A stretch of DNA of 64,000 nucleotides from positions 2,604,001 through 2,668,000 of the forward strand of contig CBDDKO010000002.1 in assembly GCA_965230275.1 (NCBI GenBank), given 5' to 3'. Each line of letters starts with the position of its first letter. Positions within the stretch are counted from its first letter, which is position 1. A program made the position numbers and the translations under genes. Positions 49,648-58,026 of this stretch are shown here, piece after piece. The stretch is from JAJRRS01 sp965230275 (GTDB lineage Bacteria; Planctomycetota; Phycisphaerae; Phycisphaerales; Phycisphaeraceae). The notes under the pieces are model-generated. The model had not been told where the DNA came from, searched no databases, and worked only from the letters and a program-made list of their open reading frames with translations.

Positions 49648-50547
49648 TTAGGCACCGCTGCGTTGCTTGTGGGCGGCGAGGAGTTGGTCGTAGACGGCGA
49701 GGGGGACCTTCTGGCCGCCGAGCATGACGGTCTTGCGAGAGCCGTGATAATCGCTGCCACCGGTGATCAGCAGGTCGAACTTCTCCGCCAGCCGGGTGAA
49801 GTGCTCGATGTCGCGCGGCTCGTGGTCGGAGTGGCGTGTCTCGATGCCGTCGATCCCCAGGGCGTTGAGCCGGGCCACGGCGTGCTCGAGTTGATCGACT
49901 GAACCGATGCCCAGTTGGGTCGGGTGCGCGAGCACCGCCAGGCCGTGCGCTTCGTGGATCGCCTGGATCGCTTCCTCGGCGGACAGCCGGTCTTTCCTGA
50001 CATACGCCTCGCCGCCCTGTCCGATGTACCGTGCAAACGCCTCGTGGATCGACTTGACGTAGCCCTTCTGCATCATCACCTGCCCGATGTGCGGCCGACC
50101 GACGACCCCCGGAAGTGTGCTGTCACCGGCACCGCCACCTGCCGCATCCACCACTTCTTCGTAATCAATCTTCATGCCCAGTTCGTTGAGCTTGGCGACC
50201 ATCGCCGGGTTGCGCTGGGCGCGGGCTTCAGCCAGGCGGGCCTCGATCTCGGACAGGTGCGGTGCGTTGATGTCGATGAAGTAGCCGAGGATATGCAGCG
50301 TGCCCAGGCGTGTGGTTTCATCGGGGTCGGCGTGCAGCACGGACGGGTCGGCCGACAGCTCGATGCCGGGGACGGCACTGACCTTCTCACGTTTGGCGGC
50401 GGCTAAAAACTCGGGCAGGCCCGCTGTGGTGTCGTGATCGGTCAGCGCGATCGCGCCCAGGGCCGCTTGTTTGGCAAGCCTCGGCAGGTCGCCGGGCGCA
50501 TCGGTCCCGTCGCTGGCGGTCGAGTGGGTATGAAGGTCGCAATACAT
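49648..50547 (-). CDS. PHP-domain phosphoesterase (RNase AM/TrpH type)
   Basis: The metal-binding PHP motifs are DLHTHSTASDGTD at the N-terminus, ALTDHDTTAGLPEF, VPGIELSA and, late, ITGGSDYHGS. This matches the YciV/TrpH group that hydrolyses 3',5'-nucleotide bisphosphates or RNA 5' ends. A 299-residue length is usual. An intervening segment with HILGYFIDI and GRPHIGQVMMQKGYV is diagnostic of the subgroup. It is cytoplasmic. Neighbours do not form an obvious operon. Confidence 0.88.
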   Translation of the reverse strand: MYCDLHTHSTASDGTDAPGDLPRLAKQAALGAIALTDHDTTAGLPEFLAAAKREKVSAVPGIELSADPSVLHADPDETTRLGTLHILGYFIDINAPHLSEIEARLAEARAQRNPAMVAKLNELGMKIDYEEVVDAAGGGAGDSTLPGVVGRPHIGQVMMQKGYVKSIHEAFARYIGQGGEAYVRKDRLSAEEAIQAIHEAHGLAVLAHPTQLGIGSVDQLEHAVARLNALGIDGIETRHSDHEPRDIEHFTRLAEKFDLLITGGSDYHGSRKTVMLGGQKVPLAVYDQLLAAHKQRSGA

Positions 50548-50608
50548 CCGTTAGATAGTAGCCCCTGCGCGCGGGCTTGACGATCTGGCCAAACGTTCGA
50601 TCGAGCCG

Positions 50609-51511
50609 TTAATCCACGACGTTGACCGCGTGCGTGCCTGATCGAACCAGGGTGGTGAACAGCTCGGTCAGCCGTGCAGTCATCGGGCCGTCCGCATCAT
50701 AAGCGTGGTCGTCCAGCTTGGTGACGGGGACCAACTCACCCATCGTGCCGGTGACGAACAGCTCGTCCGCGTCGAACAGGTCGGCGTGCGGGATGTCGGC
50801 GACCTCGTGCGGGATGCCGTTGGCTTCACACAACTCGAGCACCGTCGCGCGGGTGATGCCCGTGGGGCAGGCGTCGCAGGTCGAGGTTTTGACCACGCCG
50901 CCTTGAACGAGAAACACATGCGTCGCGTTCGTCTCGGCCAGGTTGCCATCCAGATCGAGCATCAGCGCATCGTCCGACCCGGCGGCGTTGGCTTCCAGCT
51001 TGGCGAGGATCGAGGTCAGCTGGTTGCACGAATGGATCTTCTGGTCCAGCACGTTCGCAGGCGGACGGCGGTGATTGGCGGTCATCAGCGTGATGCCCGA
51101 ACGGTCATACACCGGCGGCTTGTGCTCGGCGAGGATGATGTACGAGCAGCCCCGCTGGTTGATCCGCGGGTCCAGCCCCGACGTGTACTTCAAGCCGCGC
51201 GACACGGTCAGCCGGATATGCACGCCATCGCGCATGCCGTTGGCCTTGAGCGTTGCCTTGAGTTGATCGGTCAGCAACGCGTCGGCCGGGAAACCCTCGT
51301 ATTGCAGCATTTCCGCGCTCTTGCGCAGCCGTGCAAGGTGTTCGGTGAGCTTGAAGATCGCTCCGTCGTAGACGCGCAATCCTTCCCATACCCCGTCCCC
51401 GTTCTGCACCGCAGAATCGAAAGGCGAGACGCCCGCCTCGTCGCGGTGGACAAGCTTGCCGTTGATGTTGACGATCAGGTCACGGTTTTTTTCGTTGAAG
51501 TTCTGGAGCAT
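50609..51511 (-). CDS. Class IV (branched-chain type) aminotransferase
   Basis: A fold-type IV PLP enzyme. Motifs: VNINGKLVHRDEAGVSPFDSAVQNGDGVWEGLRVYDG, the PLP lysine in LDQKIHSCNQLTSILAKLEAN (Lys near residue 157), LDLDGNLAETNATHVFLV and ITRATVLELC. It may be branched-chain aminotransferase, D-amino acid aminotransferase or aminodeoxychorismate lyase; the AKLEAN region and the NATHVF motif favour the broad IlvE-like group. The sulfotransferase gene downstream on the same strand suggests a joint pathway. The ATG at 51511 is the start. Confidence 0.85.
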   Translation of the reverse strand: MLQNFNEKNRDLIVNINGKLVHRDEAGVSPFDSAVQNGDGVWEGLRVYDGAIFKLTEHLARLRKSAEMLQYEGFPADALLTDQLKATLKANGMRDGVHIRLTVSRGLKYTSGLDPRINQRGCSYIILAEHKPPVYDRSGITLMTANHRRPPANVLDQKIHSCNQLTSILAKLEANAAGSDDALMLDLDGNLAETNATHVFLVQGGVVKTSTCDACPTGITRATVLELCEANGIPHEVADIPHADLFDADELFVTGTMGELVPVTKLDDHAYDADGPMTARLTELFTTLVRSGTHAVNVVD

Positions 51512-51588
51512 GGCGGGAGTGGTGGCTGGTGTCTCGTGTCTGGTGGCTAGTGAAGATGACGTATTGGGGGGTGTTTGTCTACCCTCAG

Positions 51589-51607
51589 CCCCCGGCTCTG
51601 CCGGGGG
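51589..51607. repeat. Short GC-rich palindrome (CCCCCGGC...GCCGGGGG)
   Basis: Eight-base arms around a TCT loop, in the gap between the sulfotransferase start-side neighbour and the aminotransferase. It is the third member of the class seen at 32613 and 32698. A run of TTCCGGGAGTGTTCCC follows it. Confidence 0.5.
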
Positions 51608-51633
51608 GCGTTTCCGGGAGTGTTCCCGTGGCT

Positions 51634-52356
51634 TTATTGAATCCGATGCACGGCCAGTTCATCGTACAACGTCTGCGCCTCCTCGATCAGCGGTTCGTAG
51701 CGCGGATCGACCGGGTCGCTCTTGGGGGTGCGGCGTTCGAAGCCGGTGGAACGGTTGACGTTGTCGTACCAGTGCTTGGCCCAGATGCCGTCATAATCGC
51801 GCGGCCCGGGCTCCCAGTGGAGCATCCGCTCGTCGAACGCCAGCCCGATCCGTTCGCATAGTTTGCTCAGCACCCCCCGCGGGTCGGCCAGCACGTTGTC
51901 GCTGTCGATCACCGCCGGGACGCTGCCCGTGTCGGCCTGAACCTGTCGGAACAGCTCCACCTGCTTCGGCAGCCCGATCTCCTCCAGCGTGACACGCTCC
52001 ACCACCTTCGCCCACGACCGCACCACATCCCGCGGATCACGGATCAGGAACACGTGCGTCACCCGATCCAACCAATCCAGCGGCACCCCTTCGATCATGT
52101 GCTGACACATATGTTTCTGGTAATACAGCTCCACACCCTCGGGCAGCGGCGCCACCAATTCGTCCGCCACCATCCGGGCGTCCGTCTCGTGATGCGCGAT
52201 CACCTCGTCGCGCCCGGGGTGCGACACGTCCGGCCGATTCAGCAGATAATGCGCATAAAACGGTTCGTCCACGACCTTCGTGTTCGGCCGATTTCCGAAC
52301 GAACGCATCATCGCTGTCGAAATATTCCGTGGCCCGGACCACATCGCCAAATGCAT
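51634..52356 (-). CDS. Sulfotransferase-family protein
   Basis: The N-terminal 5'-PAPS-binding-loop-like segment (MWSGPRNISTAMMRSFGNRP) and the 3' phosphate-binding-like FLIRDPRDVVRSWAKV match the sulfotransferase fold. The mid-part contains YYQKHMCQHM. GGAG at 52363-52366 favours the ATG at 52356 (MHLAMW). The gene lies 122 bases upstream on its strand... its product is encoded next to a class IV aminotransferase. I recall fused proteins joining these two domain types in plants, which would fit a shared pathway, but this is unverified. True sulfotransferase activity is not proven. Confidence 0.8.
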   Translation of the reverse strand: MHLAMWSGPRNISTAMMRSFGNRPNTKVVDEPFYAHYLLNRPDVSHPGRDEVIAHHETDARMVADELVAPLPEGVELYYQKHMCQHMIEGVPLDWLDRVTHVFLIRDPRDVVRSWAKVVERVTLEEIGLPKQVELFRQVQADTGSVPAVIDSDNVLADPRGVLSKLCERIGLAFDERMLHWEPGPRDYDGIWAKHWYDNVNRSTGFERRTPKSDPVDPRYEPLIEEAQTLYDELAVHRIQ

Positions 52357-52469
52357 CAACATCTCCGCAGATTCAGGGGTGGATCAGCAAACGATGGTAA
52401 TGCCAAGACCGCCGCTTGGCGAAGCTGCACAATCGCGTCAAGGTGAGGCGCACCGGGTACCGGGCCAAA

Positions 52470-52505
52470 ATGGCCCGGCTATATAGCCCCGCCATCCTGG
52501 CGGGG
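52470..52505. repeat. 35-base repeat flanking the SOUL gene, copy 1
   Basis: The 35-base unit begins ATGGCCCGGCTATATAGC and ends in a CCCCGCC...GGCGGGG hairpin. It is identical to 53347-53381, in direct orientation. It starts 4 bases from the SOUL gene stop, so it may end that transcript. Confidence 0.85.
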
Positions 52506-52508
52506 TTT

Positions 52509-53261
52509 CTATTCAACCGGTCGCACCGGCCGTTGCACCTCGCCGTACTTCATGAAGCCGGGGACGAACGGGCTGTTGTACCCCAGGTAGCGTGGCGGGC
52601 CGTCGGCCTGCCAGGTATCGGCGTGTGTGTCGAGCCAATCATCCAGCGCATCGAGCGCGTCGGTGAACCGCCCGTCGTCGTAGCCGCCGCGCAGGCCGAT
52701 GCTGGCGTAGCTCCGCTCGGGGAAGTCCTCGACGCTGACCCGGCCGTTGGTCTCGGTCACGCCCTGCTCGGGGTGGCGGTAGAGAAACGCCATCGCCGAC
52801 ATCCGGGACGTGTCGTTGTCGTCATACGCCATCTCAACCGGCGAGGTCATCGCGATGTCGCGCGACTTGATGTGATTAAACAGCGACCTGAACATGCCCC
52901 CGGAAGTGTTCCCACGCTCAGCCGCTCGCGGCTTAGCGTCTCTTGAAGTCTCTCCGGAAGAACTATCATCGACATCACGTCTCACCACCGCGGCGCGGGT
53001 GTCGGGGTAGTCCTTGACCTGCACCACCCCCACCGGCGTCAGTTCCGGCCAGCCCTCGGGCAGCGGAGCTTCCTTCACCCAGAACGTACTCGCCCGCTCC
53101 GGCTCAGCCGCCTGAGCCTCGGCTTCAGCAAGCGGTTCAGGCTCGATCACCGTCGTGGTGCTCTGCCTGACACATCCCCCGATAAACACCAGCGACAGGC
53201 CGAGCAAGACCATGACCGCCCACGTGCCTACAAACCTGATTGTCCGAAAGATGCCCATCAT
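52509..53261 (-). CDS. SOUL-family heme-binding lipoprotein
   Basis: The signal segment ends in a lipobox (LSLVFIGGCVRQ), so it is membrane-anchored. The SOUL domain starts near residue 60 (FWVKEAPLPEGWPELTPVGVVQVKDYPDTRAAVV) and ends with RYLGYNSPFVPGFMKYGEVQRPV. The AMTSPVEM and FLYR strands are present. Between residues about 97 and 123 lies an insert (DDSSSGETSRDAKPRAAERGN-type) encoded by a palindromic repeat and a TTCCGGGGGC unit. AGGAGG seven bases upstream favours the ATG at 53261. Heme binding is known for SOUL relatives but not shown here. Two identical repeats flank the gene. Confidence 0.85.
   Translation of the reverse strand: MMGIFRTIRFVGTWAVMVLLGLSLVFIGGCVRQSTTTVIEPEPLAEAEAQAAEPERASTFWVKEAPLPEGWPELTPVGVVQVKDYPDTRAAVVRRDVDDSSSGETSRDAKPRAAERGNTSGGMFRSLFNHIKSRDIAMTSPVEMAYDDNDTSRMSAMAFLYRHPEQGVTETNGRVSVEDFPERSYASIGLRGGYDDGRFTDALDALDDWLDTHADTWQADGPPRYLGYNSPFVPGFMKYGEVQRPVRPVE
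52896..52975 (-). repeat. In-frame repeat insertion within the SOUL gene
   Basis: On the coding strand it holds TTCCGGAGAGACTTC, a 12-base-arm hairpin (52914-52939, one mismatch: ACGCTCAGCCGC / GCGGCTTAGCGT) and ACTTCCGGGGGC ending directly at an ATG codon. It adds about 27 residues in a surface position of the SOUL domain. The flanking motifs recur in polX and murC. Confidence 0.75.
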
Positions 53262-53346
53262 CACAAGACCTCCTGTTGGGGTTCAGGAGGGTATTCGCTC
53301 AATGGGTGGGGTTGGATTCAGAGGGGTGAGACAATACCCGGTCAAC

Positions 53347-53381
53347 ATGGCCCGGCTATATAGCCCCGCCATCCTGGCGGG
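53347..53381. repeat. 35-base repeat flanking the SOUL gene, copy 2
   Basis: Identical over 35 bases to 52470-52504 and in the same orientation, 86 bases upstream of the SOUL start. Confidence 0.85.
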
Positions 53382-53554
53382 ATGTGTCGCGCAGTGTTAC
53401 GCCACTCCGGCGGCACACAGCCCGGCGGTATCCGATACCGTTTCATTCACGCTATGATTCGGCAAGCACATGCGGTTGGATTCGGGTATCCACCGAACCG
53501 GTACGGCCGGAATCGAATTGGATGCGTTCGCCAATCCGCGAGGAGGACTCATCC

Positions 53555-53950
53555 GTGAAAACGTTTAACAAGGCCGACCTCGCACACCCCGACAATAAGG
53601 GTGTCATCGCTTACTTGGACGAGCTCGCCATCGGCGGCGGGATGGTGCACCCGGATGTGGACGAGAAGATGCGGAAGTTGGGCGGCCAGATCAAGGCCGT
53701 CACGTTGGGCCGATACGAACGCTCCTACCTGATCGTGCACGACCCAACCGGCCTGATACTCGCCGCCGCGTACGGCACCGCCTACTCGATCCGCACCGGC
53801 ACGATGGTCAATCAAGCCAAGCAGGCGGGCGCCAAAGCCATACACGCCTGGTCCGATGGCACCGTGAATGACCTGGCCGACTTCGGCGATGACTGGGTCG
53901 TCGGTTCGTGGCACGAAGACGAGCCGGTGTGGATGGGTTCGGTGGTCTGA
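53555..53950 (+). CDS. Hypothetical protein (131 aa)
   Basis: No family is recognised. The protein is soluble (VKTFNKADLAHPDNKGVIAYLDELAIGGGMVHPDVDEKMRKLG) with a predicted beta-strand ERSYLIVHDPTGLILAAAYGTAYSI and an acidic C-terminus (WVVGSWHEDEPVWMG). AGGAGG at 53541-53546 is eight bases before the GTG at 53555, which makes the start secure. No signal or membrane segment is visible. Its neighbours give no clue. Confidence 0.75.
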   Translation: MKTFNKADLAHPDNKGVIAYLDELAIGGGMVHPDVDEKMRKLGGQIKAVTLGRYERSYLIVHDPTGLILAAAYGTAYSIRTGTMVNQAKQAGAKAIHAWSDGTVNDLADFGDDWVVGSWHEDEPVWMGSVV

Positions 53951-54021
53951 CATCCGGCACCCTTTTTAAGGGGCTTATTCCCTTTTCTGTCTTTCTTTTC
54001 CCTAACGAAAGGGATGATTAG

Positions 54022-54612
54022 ATGAAGTCATTGCTCCGGGTCGCGTGGATACTCAGTGCTGCTCCCCTAGTGGTCGGTGTCAGCATTTTTGTTTTGTGGG
54101 TGCTTACCAGAGCAGACTTCTTGGAGGGTCTCGGCATATTTACCATCTATGCCGGTACCTGCAGCGTGATGTTCTCGGCGATCTTCATGGTTTTTTGTTA
54201 CTTCCATACACGCGGATCTGACAAAGCTGTTCGCCGCCGTTTTTGGAAGCACGCGGTTGTGTTGGTTTGGCTGATCGCAGCGAACTTTATTGCTGCCGGT
54301 GCTTGCGTGGTCGGAGCAGTTACTCTCGTAACGCGTTACACGCTTTCGATCACCAATATCAGTAACCAGCCATTACACAAGGTCAGCGTTGATGGTGGTG
54401 GCGTCAGCGTCAGGTACGGGGACATCCCCGTGAATGAGTCGGTCAAAAGACACTTCTGGATCGGGCGTGACGGTGAACTCGTGATGACCGCTTTACACGG
54501 CGCAGAGCCAATTGAATTAGTGGTAGATGGATATGTTACGAACAATATGGGGGCGGATATGAACGTGGCCATTGACACATTGGGAGATGCGCATATAAAT
54601 AGTCGTCGCTAA
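54022..54612 (+). CDS. Hypothetical membrane protein (196 aa)
   Basis: Three hydrophobic segments lie at about residues 8-30 (WILSAAPLVVGVSIFVLWVL), 41-63 (IYAGTCSVMFSAIFMVFCYF) and 78-103 (AVVLVWLIAANFIAAGACVVGAV). They are followed by a 90-residue soluble domain with beta strands (YTLSITNISNQPLHKVSVDGGG, VRYGDIPVNESVKRHFWIG), likely extracytoplasmic. The DNA is less GC-rich than its neighbours. It ends inside the convergent murC stop (four-base overlap). The function is unknown. Confidence 0.65.
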   Translation: MKSLLRVAWILSAAPLVVGVSIFVLWVLTRADFLEGLGIFTIYAGTCSVMFSAIFMVFCYFHTRGSDKAVRRRFWKHAVVLVWLIAANFIAAGACVVGAVTLVTRYTLSITNISNQPLHKVSVDGGGVSVRYGDIPVNESVKRHFWIGRDGELVMTALHGAEPIELVVDGYVTNNMGADMNVAIDTLGDAHINSRR

Positions 54613-56183
54613 GTACGTATTTCCAGATATTCCCGCGCCACCTGCCAGACATCCCCTGCACCCATGGTGACGACGAGGTCGCCGGGGCGGGTGATCATTT
54701 CTAATTGCTCGACGATTGCCGCGAAGGGGTAGAGGTGCATGGCCTGGACGTCTTTGCCGCGGAGTTTGTCCACGAGGTCGCCGGCGGTGACGGCCTGGCG
54801 CTCTTTTTCCGAGTCGCGGACAAAATAGATGTGCGGGACGATGACGTGGTCGGCGCTAGAGAAGCTGGCGGCGAACTCGTCGATGAAGAAGCGTGTGCGG
54901 GAGTGCTGGTGCGGCTGGAAGACACAGATCAGGCGGTTTGGCTGGTAGTGGTGGCGCAGGGCGCGGAGGGTGGTGTCGATTTCGGTCGGGTGGTGGCCGT
55001 AGTCATCGACGACGGTGACGACCTGGTCGCGCGGTGTGGCGCGGTCGGCGGGCTTGCCGTCGGGGGATTTTGCGCCGAGCCATTGCATGCGTCGGTCCAG
55101 GCCGGTGAAGGACTCGATGGCCTTGGCGATCTCGGACCAGTCGGCGCCGAGGCGGTGGGCGGTGATGGCGGCGGCGGCGGCGTTGTAGGCCATGTGCTCG
55201 CCGGGCATGGGGGGGGTGAAGTCCATCACACCCTCGGTATCGCTTTCACCTTGATGCAGGCGGGCCTGATCGCCCTTCAGCCCGATGCGCCAGTCGGCCT
55301 GGTAGGCGAAGCCGAGCGTCTCGACCCGGCAGTTCAGCTCGGCGGTGATCGCCAGGCGGTGCGGCATCTCGTGGTTGATCAGCAGTGACCCGCCCCCGGA
55401 AGTTGTGCCCCCGCCCCCGGAAGTAGTATCTCCGGAATCGGCCCGGCCCTTCGCTTCGCTCAGAGCCGGCTTTGGGCCGGCTTTTCCGGGGTGCTTCCGG
55501 GGGGGAATCTGCTTCGCGAAGATCTTGAACGCCTCGACGATCTCATCAATGCCCGAATACAGGTCCAGATGGTCGGCTTCGACGTTGAGGATGGTGGCGT
55601 GGGTCGGGAAGAAGTTGTGGAATGACCGGTCGTACTCGCAGGCCTCGGCGATGAGGGTGTCCGAATCCCCGACGCGGACGCCCCCGCCGATCTGCTCGCA
55701 GTTGGCCCCGACGATGAAGGACGGGTCCAGCCCGGTCTGGATCAGGATGTGGGCGAGCATGCTGGTGGTGGTCGATTTGCCGTGGGTCCCGGCAACGGCG
55801 ACGCCGGTCCGGCCGATCATCAATTGGCCCAATAGCTGGGCGTACTTCATCACCTCGACGCCCCGGCGGACGGCCTCGGCCAGCTCGGGGTGGTCCGGCT
55901 TGATGGCGGCAGAGATCACGACCAGGTCGCAATCGTCCGGCAGGCTCTCGGCGGACTGCTCCAGCACCACGGGGATGTCGCTTGCCTGGAGGGACTTAAC
56001 GACGGCCGAGGCGCTGAGGTCGCTGCCCGAGCAGCGGGCCCCGAGGTGCCTGGCGAGCTTGGCCAGCCCGGACATCCCGCAGCCGCCGATCCCGATGAAG
56101 TGGACACGCCGGCCGGCGAGTCGGGGTGGCGTGTTTGAATCTTGAGTCTGCATGATCTGGTCGTCGGTCGGTAATGTCATCAT
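54609..56183 (-). CDS. murC: UDP-N-acetylmuramate--L-alanine ligase
   Basis: MurC adds L-alanine to UDP-MurNAc in peptidoglycan synthesis. Motifs: VHFIGIGGCGMSGLAKLARHLG at the N-terminus, the ATP loop VAGTHGKSTTTSML near residue 127, NVEADHLDLY, and the ligase motif near TVVDDYGHHPTEI. The C-terminal domain has FQPHQHSRTRFF and VVTMGAGDVWQVA. An insert of about 39 residues (near 226-264), KAGPKPALSEAKG followed by DTTSGGGGTTSGGG, lies between the KQIPP and SLLINHEMPH segments and is repeat-derived. Its presence shows this lineage makes peptidoglycan precursors. The insert lies in a loop of the central ATPase domain and does not touch the visible catalytic motifs. Confidence 0.95.
   Translation of the reverse strand: MMTLPTDDQIMQTQDSNTPPRLAGRRVHFIGIGGCGMSGLAKLARHLGARCSGSDLSASAVVKSLQASDIPVVLEQSAESLPDDCDLVVISAAIKPDHPELAEAVRRGVEVMKYAQLLGQLMIGRTGVAVAGTHGKSTTTSMLAHILIQTGLDPSFIVGANCEQIGGGVRVGDSDTLIAEACEYDRSFHNFFPTHATILNVEADHLDLYSGIDEIVEAFKIFAKQIPPRKHPGKAGPKPALSEAKGRADSGDTTSGGGGTTSGGGSLLINHEMPHRLAITAELNCRVETLGFAYQADWRIGLKGDQARLHQGESDTEGVMDFTPPMPGEHMAYNAAAAAITAHRLGADWSEIAKAIESFTGLDRRMQWLGAKSPDGKPADRATPRDQVVTVVDDYGHHPTEIDTTLRALRHHYQPNRLICVFQPHQHSRTRFFIDEFAASFSSADHVIVPHIYFVRDSEKERQAVTAGDLVDKLRGKDVQAMHLYPFAAIVEQLEMITRPGDLVVTMGAGDVWQVAREYLEIRT
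55389..55508. repeat. Repeat-derived insertion within murC
   Basis: On the coding strand two ACTTCCGGGGGCGGG units (plus strand 55389-55403 and 55410-55424) follow TTCCGGAGATACT. Upstream on that strand are an AGCCGGC/GCCGGCT hairpin (55464-55482) and a GAGCGAAGCGAAGG segment. A third, inverted CTTCCGGGGGGG lies at 55494-55505. The block is open in the murC frame. Confidence 0.8.
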
Positions 56184-56204
56184 GAAGATTGTATCGGTGA
56201 TATG

Positions 56205-56299
56205 AGGGTCTTGGGTCTAGGGTCTTGGGCCTGGTCAGAAGTGAGACAATCAGAATTGAGATATTCCGGCGAGACCCCAGCCCCCAGACCCCAGACCCT
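56205..56299. repeat. GGGTCT-type inverted repeat upstream of the GH57 gene
   Basis: The left arm is GGGTCTTGGGTCTAGGGTCT and the right arm is GACCCCAGCCCCCAGACCCC, about 50 bases apart. The pattern and spacing match the insertion in parA (40424-40502). It lies between murC and the GH57 gene and could contain or disturb the promoter. Confidence 0.8.
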
Positions 56300-56312
56300 G
56301 TACTATGTCCCC

Positions 56313-58022
56313 ATGAGCGACTTCCTTGGCAACTTCTGTCTGGTGCTGCACGGGCACCTTCCTTACGTCCTGCGTCACGGTACCTGGCCCCACGGCGAGG
56401 ACTGGCTATACGAGGCGGCGGCCGAGACCTATCTGCCGCTGCTGGCGATGGTGGACGAGTGCGTCTTCTTCAACGCTACGCCCAAGATCACCATGGGTCT
56501 GACGCCCGTGCTCCTCGAGCAGCTCAGCCACGAGCACTTCAAGAAGGGCTTCGAGCACTACCTCGAAGACCGCGCCCAGCAGGCGAAGTACGACCTGGGC
56601 GACTTCAAGAAGATGGACAACGGGCACATGGCCTTCCTGGCTGAGCAGTGGGTCAAGACGTTCACCGAGTTGCAGGAACAGTTCAAGAAGATCGACCGCG
56701 ACATCCCCGGAGCCTTTGCAGCACAAGCGAAGAAGGGCTACCTGGAGATCCTGACCTCCAACGCAACGCACGGCTACATGCCGCTGCTGTACCACGACGA
56801 CTCGATCCGGGCGCAGGTGCGTGCGGGTGTAGCCAGCAGCGAACGCATCCTTGGCTTCAAGCCGACGGGCATGTGGCTGCCGGAGTGTGCGTATCGGCCG
56901 GCGGGCGATTGGGACCCGCCGATCCACTGGGGCCGGGTCAATGGTAGGACGGGCATCGAGCACCTTGTGGCCGACGAAGGGATCACCCACTTCTATGTCG
57001 AGAACCATTTGATCGAGAACAGCCGGAGTGAACAGGTCTTTAATGACGGGCAGTGGTGGAAGGTCGGTTGGGAAGAGGCGGCGAAGTACCCCAGCCGGGG
57101 CTGGCGCAGCGTCAACGAGCCGCACGGCGTGAACTCCGACGGGACGGGGCTGGCGCGCTGCGCCGCGATCGCGCGCGATCCCGACGTCTGTGAAAGCGTC
57201 TGGTCCGGCGACATCGGGTACCCGGCCGACGGGGTGTACTTGGAGTTCCACAAGACCTGGAGCCCGAAGCGCGGCCTGCGTTACTGGAAGGTCACCGGCA
57301 AGAAGACGGACCTCGGCGACAAGCACCTGTACTACCCCGACAACGTCCCGGGCAAGCTGCACGAGCACGCGCAGGACTTCGTCGGCAAGATCAAGGCCCG
57401 GCTTCACGAGTACCGCGAGATGACCGGCCGCACGGGCATGGTCACCGCGACATTCGACGCGGAGCTCTTCGGTCACTGGTGGTTCGAAGGGCCCAAGTTC
57501 CTGCGCGACGTGATGCTGACGCTCAACGCCGACAGCCAGGTGAACGTCTGCACGACCAGCGAATACCTCGAGGCGAACCCGGTGGACAAGGTCGTCGCGC
57601 TGCCCGAGGGTTCGTGGGGCGATAAGGGCGACCACCGCGTCTGGACCAACGAGCAGGTCAACTGGATGTGGGACATCGAGTACCGCTGCGAGTCGAACTT
57701 CCTGCGTTTCATCCGGGAACTGCCCTGGAAGAAGAACAAGGAGGTCCACGAGCTACTCAAGAAGGCGGGCCGTGAACTGCTGCTGCTGCAGGCGAGCGAC
57801 TGGCCGTTCGTGATCCGGCGCGGGCAGGCGGTGGACTACGGGATCAAGCGCTACATGCAACATGTCGCACGTTTCGAGAGCCTGACCGACATCGCTGAGA
57901 AGGTCGCGGCCGACAGCGAGTACCTCGGCAAGCTCACCGAGGTCGAGCAGTTCGAGATCAAGGATGCCGAGATCCACGACGTGATCTTCCCGAACATCGA
58001 TCTTGACTGGTGGAAATCATAG
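56313..58022 (+). CDS. GH57 family alpha-glucan branching enzyme-like protein
   Basis: A 569-residue GH57 protein. It starts MSDFLGNFCLVLHGHLPYVLRHGTWPHGEDWLYEAAAETYLPLL, the family opening with its His-Gly-His motif. The catalytic glutamate lies in TGMWLPECAYRP (near residue 192), and the catalytic aspartate in ATFDAELFGHWWFEG (near 380). It resembles the bacterial/archaeal GH57 branching enzymes, which form alpha-1,6 branches in glycogen, rather than amylases. The frame opens in the repeat at 56202, so I chose the ATG at 56313. No glycogen synthase gene is near. It is cytoplasmic, with no signal peptide. Confidence 0.9.
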   Translation: MSDFLGNFCLVLHGHLPYVLRHGTWPHGEDWLYEAAAETYLPLLAMVDECVFFNATPKITMGLTPVLLEQLSHEHFKKGFEHYLEDRAQQAKYDLGDFKKMDNGHMAFLAEQWVKTFTELQEQFKKIDRDIPGAFAAQAKKGYLEILTSNATHGYMPLLYHDDSIRAQVRAGVASSERILGFKPTGMWLPECAYRPAGDWDPPIHWGRVNGRTGIEHLVADEGITHFYVENHLIENSRSEQVFNDGQWWKVGWEEAAKYPSRGWRSVNEPHGVNSDGTGLARCAAIARDPDVCESVWSGDIGYPADGVYLEFHKTWSPKRGLRYWKVTGKKTDLGDKHLYYPDNVPGKLHEHAQDFVGKIKARLHEYREMTGRTGMVTATFDAELFGHWWFEGPKFLRDVMLTLNADSQVNVCTTSEYLEANPVDKVVALPEGSWGDKGDHRVWTNEQVNWMWDIEYRCESNFLRFIRELPWKKNKEVHELLKKAGRELLLLQASDWPFVIRRGQAVDYGIKRYMQHVARFESLTDIAEKVAADSEYLGKLTEVEQFEIKDAEIHDVIFPNIDLDWWKS

Positions 58023-58026
58023 ATGT

